In this document: positions 20,000 through 26,706 of the stretch, in pieces
How the letters are laid out: every line of letters starts with the position of its first letter
Numbering within the stretch: the stretch's first letter is position 1
Assembly (NCBI GenBank): GCA_016287035.1
Contig: JAEEVI010000018.1
Span: 1 to 26,706, forward strand
Length of the DNA stretch: 26,706 nucleotides
Direction of reading: 5' to 3'
Source of the DNA: Bacillota bacterium
GTDB lineage: Bacteria > Bacillota > Clostridia > Peptostreptococcales > Anaerovoracaceae
Made by a program: the position numbers and the translations under genes
The notes under the pieces: model-generated
Database searches by the model: none
What the model saw: the letters and a program-made list of their open reading frames with translations, nothing else
Told to the model about the DNA's origin: nothing

Positions 20000-21253
20000 T
20001 TATTCCCGCTTCGCGGAGATCGATCCGAAATACCTCTTTCCCGCCTCTTCGGAGGCTGCCGCCCTCGCTTCGTCTATGGCGGCGTAGTTGTCGAGCAGAA
20101 GATCCGTAACTATGCCGGATATGGCTCCGCTCCGCGCGCTGCCGCGCAGGACTTCGACCGCGGCTGCTTTTTCCATACCCTTTCTGTAAGGACGCTCTTC
20201 AGTTATCGCCGAGAAGATGTCGGCCACAGCCATTATCCTCGAGCCTATGGGTATCTCCCCTGCGGTGAGAGCGAACGGATATCCGCTGCCGTCGAGCTTT
20301 TCGTGGTGGAACGAAGCCCAGTCGCATATCTGCGCGAAGCCTTCTATGTCCTTGAGCAGCACGTGCGTATAGTACGCGTGCTCCTTTACCGTATTGAACT
20401 CGGAATCCGTGAGCTTCCCCGGCTTTTCCAGGATCGACGCGGGGATCTTGAGCTTTCCCAGGTCGTGAAGATACCCTGCGATCAGCATCATCCGGCACTC
20501 GTCGTCCGACATCCCGATGAGCCTCGCGAGCTTTTCGGCGGAAGCGGCTACGCCTGCCGAATGCATGGCTGTGAACGGGCTCCTGAAGTCGATCAGCTGC
20601 GAGACGAATCTGGTGAACATCATCGTCTCCTCGAGCGAAACGTCCCTGTTCTCCGGTATGAAATCGAGGAAATGATCGGGGCGGTAATATATGTCGAGCC
20701 AGATGTACGCCTTCGCGCTTATCCTGTCGAACGCGTCCAGCACGTCCGGGCGGTAGACGCCTTTCTCCGCGCAGTGAAGGACGCTCTTCACCTTCTCGAG
20801 CCTGTCGAGTATCGGACCGTCGCCGTCCAGCATAAGCGACACGTGATCGGCGAGCTTTATGACCTGCCCGTATAGCAGCGGCCCTCCGACCGTCCTCTGC
20901 CTTGAGGAGAGCTTGTCCCAGCGCGCCTGGCTGTTGAGCACGGTCTCGGATATGTGGCGGAACGCCGGAAACCCTTCGAGTATCCGTGAGCCCGCTTTCG
21001 CGACCTTCAGCACCCTGCGCTCGACGTCCGTGAGCGCAAGGTCGCCCTCCTCGGCTACGGAGCCGACGTCGTGCATTATCGCGCCGTAGATAATATTGTG
21101 TCTGTCCTTGTCCGGAAGCTCCATGGCTTCCGCGAGCCTGTACGCGATGTACGCGACACGCTGGTGATGATCCTGCACGTCGGGTATCGTGAGGTTGAGA
21201 GCCCCCGCGAACGCCTGTATGAGATCATGCATGTTCGTGAATCTGTCGGACAT
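20000..21253 (-). CDS. HD-GYP c-di-GMP phosphodiesterase with a second, N-terminal HD domain
   Basis: A 417-residue soluble protein. The C-terminal half (about 212-390) is an HD-GYP domain with His231, HDLGK (263-267), His292, HH (316-317), the DGSGYP signature (321-326) and Asp344, the ligands of a di- or trinuclear iron/metal centre; such enzymes hydrolyse c-di-GMP to pGpG or GMP. The N-terminal half (about 25-160) looks like a related HD domain: HHQRVAYIAYRLAE (29-42), IMHDVGSV (59-66) and DHVSLM with an aspartate, lacking the GYP motif. The ATG at 21253 is preceded by GGAG. It lies 25 bp after the FeoAB stop codon and is probably in that operon, which suggests a link between iron supply and c-di-GMP, since HD-GYP centres use iron. 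Confidence 0.9.
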   Translation of the reverse strand: MSDRFTNMHDLIQAFAGALNLTIPDVQDHHQRVAYIAYRLAEAMELPDKDRHNIIYGAIMHDVGSVAEEGDLALTDVERRVLKVAKAGSRILEGFPAFRHISETVLNSQARWDKLSSRQRTVGGPLLYGQVIKLADHVSLMLDGDGPILDRLEKVKSVLHCAEKGVYRPDVLDAFDRISAKAYIWLDIYYRPDHFLDFIPENRDVSLEETMMFTRFVSQLIDFRSPFTAMHSAGVAASAEKLARLIGMSDDECRMMLIAGYLHDLGKLKIPASILEKPGKLTDSEFNTVKEHAYYTHVLLKDIEGFAQICDWASFHHEKLDGSGYPFALTAGEIPIGSRIMAVADIFSAITEERPYRKGMEKAAAVEVLRGSARSGAISGIVTDLLLDNYAAIDEARAAASEEAGKRYFGSISAKRE

Positions 21254-21278
21254 ATCCTGCTCCGTTATTTAAAAGCGT

Positions 21279-23618
21279 CTACATAAAAGCTGAGACCGCG
21301 ATCTTTACGATGAACGCGACTCCCCACGCCACGGCGCACTGCCAGACGACCACGCCGATCGCCCACAGGCCTCCCATCTCGCGCTTTATCGACGCGACTG
21401 CGGCTACGCACGGGGTGTACAGCAGCGAGAACGCCAGCATGACCGCCGCGGAAGAAGCGGTGAACACGGTCGCGACGCCGCCGGTGAACAGCATCTCCAT
21501 CGTCGCGACTACGCTCTCCTTCGCGATGAAGCCGCTTATGAGCGACGTGACGACGCGCCAGTCGCCGAGTCCGAGCGGCGCGAACAGCGGCGCTATGAGC
21601 CCCGCCGCCTGCGCGAGTATGCTCTGCGAGGGGTCTGAAACGAGGTTGAACCCCGTGTCGAACTGCTGGAGCACCCAGACTATTATCGTCGCCACGAGTA
21701 TTATGCTGAAGGCTCTCGTTATGAAATCCTTAGCTTTCTCCCAGAGGAGCTGCAGGACGTTCTTTGCGGAAGGCATCCTGTAGTTCGGAAGCTCGAGCAC
21801 GAACGTCGCGGCCTCTCCGCGGAACAGCGTGTTCTTGAAGAGCAGCGCCGCGAGCACTCCGACGAATATGCCGAGGAAATAAAGGCCGGCCATTATAAGG
21901 CCCTTTTTCTCCGCGAAGAACGCGCTCACGAAGAATCCGTACACCGGGAGCTTCGCGGAGCAGCTCATGAACGGCGTCAGAAGGATCGTCATCTTCCTGT
22001 CGCGGCTCCTGGAAAGGGTCCTCGTCGCCATAACGGCCGGGACCGTGCAGCCGAAGCCTATAAGAAGAGGAACGATGCTCCGCCCGGAAAGCCCGATGCG
22101 GCGCAGGAGCTTGTCCATGAAGAACGCTACGCGGGCGATGTAACCGCTGTCTTCCATGAGAGAAAGGAACAGGAACAGCGTCACGACTATCGGAAGGAAG
22201 CTCAGAACGCTCCCAACGCCCTCGAATATGCCGTCTGTGACGAGCCCCCTGAGCGCCGAATTGACGTTCGAGGCCTCCATCCAGCCGTCCACGGCCTTCG
22301 AGGCGGCTCCGATCGCGGCCGCGAGCAGATCCTGAAGCACCGGGCCGATGACGTCGAACGTCAGCCAGAGCGTAAGGAACATTATGATTATGAAGACGGG
22401 TATGGCCGTCCATTTTCCGGTAAGTATCCTGTCTATCTTTTCAGAGCGGAGATACTCCCTGCTGTGCTTCGGCTTTACGACGGTGCTCTCGCAGACGCGC
22501 TCGATGAAGTCGAAGCGCATGTCGGCCATCGCGGCGCACCTGTCCATGCCGCTCTCGCTCTCCATCTGGACCGCTATGTGATCCAGGAGCTGCCGCTCGT
22601 TGTCGTCGAGCCCGAGCTGGGAAAGCACGAGCGGGTCGTTCTCCAGCGCCTTGGTCGCCGCGAAGCGCAGAGGTATGTCCGCCTTCTCCGCGTGGTCCTC
22701 TATCATCGATTCGACCGCGTGTATCGCGCGGTGGATCGCGCCGCCGTGCTCCGTCTTGCTGCACAGATCCTGATGCAGCGGCTTTTCCTGATATTTCGCC
22801 ACGTGCAGCGCGTGCTCGACGAGCTCGTCTACGCCCTCGTCCTTTGCCGCCGATATCGGAACGACGGGAACGCCCAGCAGCGCCTCCATCCTGTTGATAT
22901 CTATGGCTCCGTTGTTCCCGCGGACCTCGTCCATCATGTTCAGGGCGATGACCATCGGGATGTTCATCTCGAGCAGCTGCATGGAAAGATACAGGTTGCG
23001 CTCGATGTTCGTCGCGTCGACGATGTTTATTATCCCCCTGGGCTTTCCCTGCAGCACGAAGTTCCTCGAAACGACCTCCTCGCTGCTGTACGGCGACATC
23101 GAATATATGCCCGGAAGATCCGTGACGACCGTGTTCGCGTGGCCGCGTATCACGCCGTCCCTGCGGTCCACGGTGACGCCGGGGAAGTTTCCGACGTGCT
23201 GGTTGGCTCCGGTGAGCCTGTTGAAGAGCGTCGTCTTTCCGCAGTTCTGATTGCCCACGAGCGCGAAGGTGAGCGGCTCGGAGTCGGGCAGAGGATCGCC
23301 GTCGCCTTTGGCGTGGTACTTGCCGGATTCGCCCAGGCCCGGATGCGCGTCCTGGCTCGTCCGCTCGATCCTGCTGTGCGGGTTGCTGCGCTCCGGAACA
23401 GGAGCTATGTCTATCCTCGCGGCGTCGGCGAGGCGCAGCGCCAGCGCGTAGCCGTGTATCTGAAGCTCCATGGGATCGCCCATCGGGGCGAGCTTCGTTA
23501 CGGTCACCTCGGTGCCCGGTATCAGTCCCATGTCCAGAAAATGCTGTCTCAGAGCGGCCTCGCCGCCCACATGCGTTATAGCGGCGCTCTCGCCGACTTT
23601 CAATTCCTTAAGCGTCAT
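21279..23618 (-). CDS. feoB: Ferrous iron transporter, FeoA-FeoB fusion
   Basis: A 779-residue fusion. Residues 1-74 are a FeoA SH3-like domain (DMGLIPGTEVTVTKLAPMGDP is characteristic). A charged linker (75-113) leads to FeoB: G domain with G1 GNQNCGKT (122-129), DLPG (167-170) and NMMD (227-230), then a helical regulatory segment and a membrane region from about 390 with Gate motifs (for example GFGCTVPAVMATR and MSCSAKLPVYG). FeoB takes up Fe2+ through the cytoplasmic membrane with GTP hydrolysis; FeoA normally is a separate small protein. Length equals FeoA plus FeoB, and no break is seen at the junction. A good promoter (23699-23727) lies 81 bp upstream, and HD-GYP follows 25 bp downstream. 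No FeoC was found. Confidence 0.95.
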   Translation of the reverse strand: MTLKELKVGESAAITHVGGEAALRQHFLDMGLIPGTEVTVTKLAPMGDPMELQIHGYALALRLADAARIDIAPVPERSNPHSRIERTSQDAHPGLGESGKYHAKGDGDPLPDSEPLTFALVGNQNCGKTTLFNRLTGANQHVGNFPGVTVDRRDGVIRGHANTVVTDLPGIYSMSPYSSEEVVSRNFVLQGKPRGIINIVDATNIERNLYLSMQLLEMNIPMVIALNMMDEVRGNNGAIDINRMEALLGVPVVPISAAKDEGVDELVEHALHVAKYQEKPLHQDLCSKTEHGGAIHRAIHAVESMIEDHAEKADIPLRFAATKALENDPLVLSQLGLDDNERQLLDHIAVQMESESGMDRCAAMADMRFDFIERVCESTVVKPKHSREYLRSEKIDRILTGKWTAIPVFIIIMFLTLWLTFDVIGPVLQDLLAAAIGAASKAVDGWMEASNVNSALRGLVTDGIFEGVGSVLSFLPIVVTLFLFLSLMEDSGYIARVAFFMDKLLRRIGLSGRSIVPLLIGFGCTVPAVMATRTLSRSRDRKMTILLTPFMSCSAKLPVYGFFVSAFFAEKKGLIMAGLYFLGIFVGVLAALLFKNTLFRGEAATFVLELPNYRMPSAKNVLQLLWEKAKDFITRAFSIILVATIIVWVLQQFDTGFNLVSDPSQSILAQAAGLIAPLFAPLGLGDWRVVTSLISGFIAKESVVATMEMLFTGGVATVFTASSAAVMLAFSLLYTPCVAAVASIKREMGGLWAIGVVVWQCAVAWGVAFIVKIAVSAFM

Positions 23619-23647
23619 ATCGCTTTTGTCTCCGTATATCTTTCGGG

Positions 23648-23684
23648 TCCGCGCGGCCCGGAAAGAAATAAGGCTCCGCGCGGC
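23648..23684. repeat. Direct repeat TCCGCGCGGC in the FeoAB leader
   Basis: Two identical 10-bp copies at 23648-23657 and 23675-23684, each containing the palindrome CCGCGCGG, between the expected transcription start and the FeoAB start codon. They may be regulator sites or small hairpins. Confidence 0.35.
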
Positions 23685-23698
23685 TCGTTTATCTATAT

Positions 23699-23727
23699 AT
23701 TATACGCCATTTGGCGCGGCTTGTCAG
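23699..23727 (-). promoter_or_regulatory. FeoAB-HD-GYP promoter
   Basis: On the minus strand: -35 CTGACA (23722-23727), 17-bp spacer, perfect -10 TATAAT (23699-23704). The spacer holds an inverted repeat CGCCA-TT-TGGCG (23705-23716), a possible operator. No clear Fur or DtxR box was recognised. Confidence 0.7.
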
Positions 23728-23756
23728 CGCAAACAACCGCGGGGCAAACTAAACGG

Positions 23757-23786
23757 TTGAAAAGCCGTGCACTGTTCATATAAAAT
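23757..23786 (+). promoter_or_regulatory. Promoter of the HTH-GntR regulator gene
   Basis: -35 TTGAAA (23757-23762) with -10 TAAAAT (23781-23786, 18-bp spacer) or the overlapping TATAAA (23779-23784, 16-bp spacer), 47 bp before the ATG. A partial match to the operator at 24902-24919 overlaps the -35 box. Confidence 0.5.
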
Positions 23787-23833
23787 ATTACGCGACAGAG
23801 ATCGCACGGGACCGCACGGAAGGAGCTGCCGGT

Positions 23834-24841
23834 ATGTCTAAACAGGAGATCGGATATCGCGAGGGGATCAACATCATGACGCTGCGCCGCCATTTCAAGA
23901 TGACGGCCGCCGAATTCGCTGACAGCTGGCTCACGGACGGCGAAGGCGAACGCGTCGTTTCGCCCGAAGAGCTCAAAAGGATCGAAGCCGGCGAACTCGG
24001 AGCGGAGAAGGTGCTGGCGCACCTCGAACACACGCTCTCAATGGATCCGTCGATGTTCGACATGGATCCGGATTCGTTCGCGAAGAACATCGATTACTTT
24101 ACGGAAGACGTATCGAAAAAACCCGAAAGGTTCTCGAGCTTCGCGGTCTCCGACAGGGACAGCACGATAAACGCGAACCTGCGCATCCTCTCGGATTATC
24201 TCGCGAACAACATCATCAAGGGCACCTTCAAGGCCGGAAGCAAGCTCCCGTCCGACAGGACACTGTCCGAGATACTCGATCTTCCCAGAGCGTCCGTCCG
24301 CGACGCGCTCAAGGTCCTCGACGCGCTCGGCGTCATACACATAAAGCCGGGCAGCGGGTCTTATATCGCCTCGGAGATGGACGACATCTTCACGTTCCCG
24401 TTCTCATGGACGTTCCTTCTCGACGACAGCATAAACGACGAGATATTCGAGCTGCGCGAGATACTCGAGGTCAAGGCCGTAAAGGACGTCTGCAGGAACA
24501 GGGACCATCCCGATTTCCCGAAGATCGCCGAAGTCATAGCGCAGGAAAAGGACAGCTTTTCGCGCTACGATTTTTCCAGCTTTGTGGAATATGACAACAG
24601 GTTCCACTATTTTATCGCCAAATGCTCGGGGAACAAGCTGCTCTGCAGCCTTCTCGTCACGAGCAAAAAGATACTGGCTCTGGCCAACACCCTCAACGGC
24701 ATGTCGAACGTGCACAAGATGACCGCGATACACCACGAGCACATGGCTATCGCGGAGGCTCTGCAGGCAGGCGACTCCAAGGGCGCCGCGGAGGCTATGA
24801 AAAAGCATCTCAAGTATTCCAGGATAAGGTACGCAAAATAA
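23834..24841 (+). CDS. GntR/FCD transcriptional regulator with an extra N-terminal HTH-like domain
   Basis: A 335-residue regulator, about 100 residues longer than ordinary FCD-type GntR proteins. Residues 117-180 are the GntR winged helix (LANNIIKGTFKAGSKLPSDR, then LPRASVRDALKVLDALGVIHIKPGSGSYI). Residues 200-330 form the FCD ligand domain, with helices containing DNRFHYFIAKCSGN and HHEHMAIAEALQAGD, typical for binding an organic acid. The N-terminal part (about 8-80) reads like an XRE-type helix-turn-helix or a relict of one (NIMTLRRHFKMTAAEFADSWL, then SPEELKRIEAGE). GGAG precedes the ATG at 23834. It is divergent from FeoAB and directly upstream of the M20 hydrolase gene, whose promoter bears a strong palindrome just after the -10, so it is probably the repressor of that operon. 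Confidence 0.88.
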   Translation: MSKQEIGYREGINIMTLRRHFKMTAAEFADSWLTDGEGERVVSPEELKRIEAGELGAEKVLAHLEHTLSMDPSMFDMDPDSFAKNIDYFTEDVSKKPERFSSFAVSDRDSTINANLRILSDYLANNIIKGTFKAGSKLPSDRTLSEILDLPRASVRDALKVLDALGVIHIKPGSGSYIASEMDDIFTFPFSWTFLLDDSINDEIFELREILEVKAVKDVCRNRDHPDFPKIAEVIAQEKDSFSRYDFSSFVEYDNRFHYFIAKCSGNKLLCSLLVTSKKILALANTLNGMSNVHKMTAIHHEHMAIAEALQAGDSKGAAEAMKKHLKYSRIRYAK

Positions 24842-24863
24842 TTCAAAATCTTCGTTTTTCCCA

Positions 24864-24892
24864 TTGACAACTCGCGGATACGGTCATAGACT
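24864..24892 (+). promoter_or_regulatory. Strong promoter of the M20 hydrolase-symporter operon
   Basis: Perfect -35 TTGACA (24864-24869), 17-bp spacer, -10 TAGACT (24887-24892); expected transcription start near 24899, about 105 nt before the ATG. Confidence 0.75.
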
Positions 24893-24901
24893 TAAGGCAA
24901 C

Positions 24902-24919
24902 TGGTTAACCGGTTAGCCA
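24902..24919. promoter_or_regulatory. 18-bp palindromic operator at the start of the M20 transcript
   Basis: TGGTTAACCGGTTAGCCA is an inverted repeat with only one mismatched pair out of nine. It lies 10 bp after the -10 box, a classic repressor position, and carries TGGT...CCA ends like operators of FCD-class GntR proteins. The upstream HTH-GntR-FCD protein is the likely ligand. Confidence 0.65.
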
Positions 24920-25005
24920 ATCAGCGATAGTTCGTTCTCCCGCTTATATGTGCAGCGCGCACATAGCGGAATCTTTATAGAGTTTTATTTAAAGAAAGGG
25001 ACCAC

Positions 25006-26238
25006 ATGGATATCGCAAAGAGCACTGCTCGCATCGAAAAGGATCTTGAAGCTCTCAAGCAGTTCACCTCCACAAAAGGCTGCGGATGCACCCGCATGCC
25101 CTTCTCCCCCGAATTCAGAAAAGCCGCCGACTACATGATCGCGGCGATGACCGACGCCGGGATGGAAGTCTGGGAAGACTGCGCCGGCAACGTATTCGGA
25201 CGAATCAGGGGCAAGGATTCCTCAAAGCCCTGCGTAATGATGGGCTCGCACATCGACTCCGTTTATAACGGCGGCGATTACGACGGCATCGCGGGAGTCG
25301 TCACGGCCGTAGAGGTCGGAAGGCTCATAAAAGAGGAAGGCCTCGAGCTCGAAGCGGACTTCGTGGCCGCGGGCTTCATGGACGAGGAAGGCTGCCGCTT
25401 CGGCAACGGCTACTTCGGTTCCAAGTGCATGCTCGGCGAGATGACGGAGCACGAGACGATGACGTTCAAGGACAGGGACGGCATCACGATCGCGGAAGCG
25501 ATGCGCTCCTACAACCTCAAGCCCTCCAATATCGGAAGCTGCAAGTGGCCCGAGGGCTCGATCGGTCACTACCTCGAGCTCCACATAGAACAGGGCCCGG
25601 TGCTCGACGCGAAGAAGATCCAGCTCGGACTCGTCGACTGCATCGTAGGCATCCAGCGCTACATGATCACCGTCAACGGCCGCGCCGACCACGCGGGGAC
25701 CACCCCGATGGATATGCGCATCGACGCCATGGATATGGCGGCGAACGTAGTGGCCAAGATCCCCGGCTTCGCAAGGGAGCAGGGACACGGAGCCGTAGCG
25801 ACGACCGGCTACATCAAGGCTACCCCCGGCGGAATGAACGTCATCGCCCAGTCCGTCGAGTTCTCGGTCGACATCAGATGCACCGAGCAGGAGATAATCA
25901 ACGACATAACCGCGAACATCAAGAAGTCCCTCGAAGAGGAGACTGCCCGCATGGGCGGAAGCTACACGATGGAGCAGAAGCTCTTCGTGACGCCCTGCAA
26001 GATGAGCGCTCACATGCTCGACATCCTCGAGGACAGCTGCAAGGCCCACGGCTACAGCTACCTCAGGCTGCCCAGCGGCGCCGGCCACGACGCCCTCGCC
26101 ATCGGTCAGACGATCGACACAGTCATGCTCTTCGTTCCGAGCGTGAACGCCAGGAGCCACTGCCCCGAGGAGTTCACCCCGTACGAGAACTTCGGACAGG
26201 CCGTGAGCGTCATGTTCGATCTGCTCAAGGCTCTTTAA
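25006..26238 (+). CDS. M20-family Zn hydrolase: N-carbamoyl-L-amino-acid hydrolase / allantoate amidohydrolase
   Basis: A 410-residue cytoplasmic metallohydrolase of the AllC/carbamoylase type. Metal ligands appear in order: GSHIDSV (His82), DGIAGV (Asp93), DEEGCRFG (Glu127/Glu128), ELHIEQGPVL (His193) and SGAGHDA near the C terminus. The GRADHAGTTPMDMR segment (225-238) is the dimerisation-lid motif with the substrate histidine. This set separates carbamoylase-type enzymes from plain M20 peptidases. The reaction would be removal of the carbamoyl group from N-carbamoyl-amino acids or ureido compounds, giving amino acid, CO2 and ammonia; which substrate is used is not decided by sequence. AAAGGG precedes the ATG by about 7 nt. 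It is followed by a symporter gene and preceded by its probable repressor. Confidence 0.9.
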   Translation: MDIAKSTARIEKDLEALKQFTSTKGCGCTRMPFSPEFRKAADYMIAAMTDAGMEVWEDCAGNVFGRIRGKDSSKPCVMMGSHIDSVYNGGDYDGIAGVVTAVEVGRLIKEEGLELEADFVAAGFMDEEGCRFGNGYFGSKCMLGEMTEHETMTFKDRDGITIAEAMRSYNLKPSNIGSCKWPEGSIGHYLELHIEQGPVLDAKKIQLGLVDCIVGIQRYMITVNGRADHAGTTPMDMRIDAMDMAANVVAKIPGFAREQGHGAVATTGYIKATPGGMNVIAQSVEFSVDIRCTEQEIINDITANIKKSLEEETARMGGSYTMEQKLFVTPCKMSAHMLDILEDSCKAHGYSYLRLPSGAGHDALAIGQTIDTVMLFVPSVNARSHCPEEFTPYENFGQAVSVMFDLLKAL

Positions 26239-26272
26239 TACGGTACCTTTAAAATTCAAATATAGGTATTTT

Positions 26273-26307
26273 GCCGCCGTCCTCCGCCGCAGCAGGGAAA
26301 CGGCGGC
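26273..26307 (+). other. Intercistronic hairpin before the symporter gene
   Basis: GCCGCCGT and ACGGCGGC can form an 8-bp stem over a 19-nt loop in the 102-bp gap. A T run lies 12 nt further on, too far for a standard terminator. It may stabilise mRNA or lower read-through. Confidence 0.3.
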
Positions 26308-26340
26308 CGCAGTTATATCTTTTTTCATGGAGGTCTTTTT

Positions 26341-26706
26341 ATGGAAAAAAAGTCTAAGCTGCCGTCATTGACAGTCCTGATCCTTATCGGCGCCGTGCTC
26401 GGTATGGCTCTGGGTCTTCTGATCGGCCCCCCGATGAAGAACGTCAAGTTCATCGGCGACATCTTCATCAACCTCGTAATGATGGCCATTTACCCGATGG
26501 TAATGTCGGCTATCGCGATGTCCTTCGCGGAGAACACCGGAGGCAACTCCGGAAAGATGGGCGCCGCCACCGTAAAGTGGATCGTCATCTTCACGTTCGT
26601 ATCCGCTCTCATCGGTCTGGCTCTCGGCAGCATCATCAAGCCGGGCGCGGGAATGGCGATGGGCGAGCTCGCTTCCACTGTAGAAGCTACGAGCCCCTCC
26701 CTCCTC
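26341..26706 (+). CDS. Dicarboxylate/amino acid:cation symporter (DAACS family), N-terminal fragment
   Basis: The frame is open from the ATG at 26341 to the window end, 122 codons without stop, so the C-terminal two thirds are missing. The fragment starts with a short basic tail and a membrane helix (LTVLILIGAVLGMALGLLIG), then FIGDIFINLVMMAIYPMVMSAIAMSF, which matches the second and third helices of the glutamate/dicarboxylate:Na+ symporter family (FIGDLFLxLIKMxVxPLVFxSI), and a third helix WIVIFTFVSALIGLALG. These carriers import glutamate, aspartate, C4-dicarboxylates or serine with Na+ or H+. GGAGG at 26329-26333 lies 7 nt before the ATG. It follows the M20 hydrolase by 102 bp and could import the substrate or export the product of that enzyme. 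Confidence 0.87.
   Translation, partial: MEKKSKLPSLTVLILIGAVLGMALGLLIGPPMKNVKFIGDIFINLVMMAIYPMVMSAIAMSFAENTGGNSGKMGAATVKWIVIFTFVSALIGLALGSIIKPGAGMAMGELASTVEATSPSLL

Noticed and set aside
22464..23783. 439-codon open frame on the plus strand
   Set aside because: Antisense to FeoAB, rich in Arg, His and Val as expected for shadow translations, and it runs through the FeoAB promoter.
25222..26328. 368-codon open frame on the minus strand
   Set aside because: Antisense to the M20 hydrolase, which has a complete set of metal ligands on the plus strand.
26273..26330. Intrinsic terminator between the M20 hydrolase and the symporter
   Set aside because: The loop is 19 nt long and the T run begins 12 nt past the stem, unlike a working terminator; listed only as an intercistronic hairpin.
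1..26706. Mobile elements, CRISPR arrays, tRNA or rRNA genes, toxin-antitoxin or phage-defence genes
   Set aside because: Reading both strands found no transposase, integrase, repeat-spacer pattern, tRNA cloverleaf or known defence domain. Gene content is metabolic, transport and signalling.

Overview
The window looks like chromosomal DNA from a GC-rich anaerobic bacterium that lives on amino acids, probably a clostridial Firmicute, with Synergistota also possible. The grounds are strong AGGAGG-type ribosome binding sites, a tandem glycine riboswitch with an intrinsic terminator, a rubredoxin-tailed flavoprotein, a FeoA-FeoB fusion, NhaC-family transporters and many PLP enzymes of amino-acid breakdown. 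No marker gene settles the taxon. No tRNA, rRNA, CRISPR array, IS element or phage gene was seen. Coding density is high and most genes lie on the minus strand.

Layout. (1) 1-348: 3' end of a TrkH-type K+ transporter; 401-904: a C_GCAxxG_C_C protein. (2) 857-5575, minus: a metal-dependent amidohydrolase; a nitroreductase plus CBS-ACT sensor pair; a class I/II aminotransferase plus a second amidohydrolase. (3) 5700-8527, minus: flavin reductase-rubredoxin, NhaC transporter and D-amino-acid aminotransferase. (4) 8636-12525, minus: NhaC-family transporter, GntR/FCD regulator and a long tryptophanase-like beta-eliminating lyase. Divergent from these across a 314-bp control region are a cupin protein and RidA (12840-13615). 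(5) 13708-15213, minus: a class V (alanine/serine-glyoxylate type) aminotransferase behind a tandem glycine riboswitch. (6) 15233-21253, minus: a thioesterase plus a cyclic-di-GMP cluster (GGDEF cyclase, lone HPt, REC-degenerate GGDEF-EAL, HD-GYP) with a DUF937 protein. (7) 21279-23618, minus: FeoA-FeoB iron transporter, probably co-transcribed with the HD-GYP gene. (8) 23834-26706, plus: an unusual HTH-GntR-FCD regulator, an M20 N-carbamoyl-amino-acid/allantoate amidohydrolase behind a strong promoter with a palindromic operator, and the start of a Na+/dicarboxylate-amino acid symporter.

How the parts fit. Beta-elimination by the lyase releases 2-aminoacrylate, the substrate that RidA removes, and this compound damages PLP enzymes, of which the window encodes at least four. 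The divergent transporter-regulator-lyase and cupin-RidA units share an intergenic region with a perfect 16-bp palindrome and a 13-bp direct repeat, which suggests joint control. The riboswitch has a legible expression platform: the 3' strand of aptamer 2 can pair with the 5' arm of the terminator. This predicts that glycine turns the gene off, in keeping with a glycine-forming aminotransferase. The c-di-GMP cluster holds synthesis and two unrelated types of degradation, plus a phosphotransfer protein without a kinase in view.

All functional calls come from reading motifs by eye. No database search or folding program was run.
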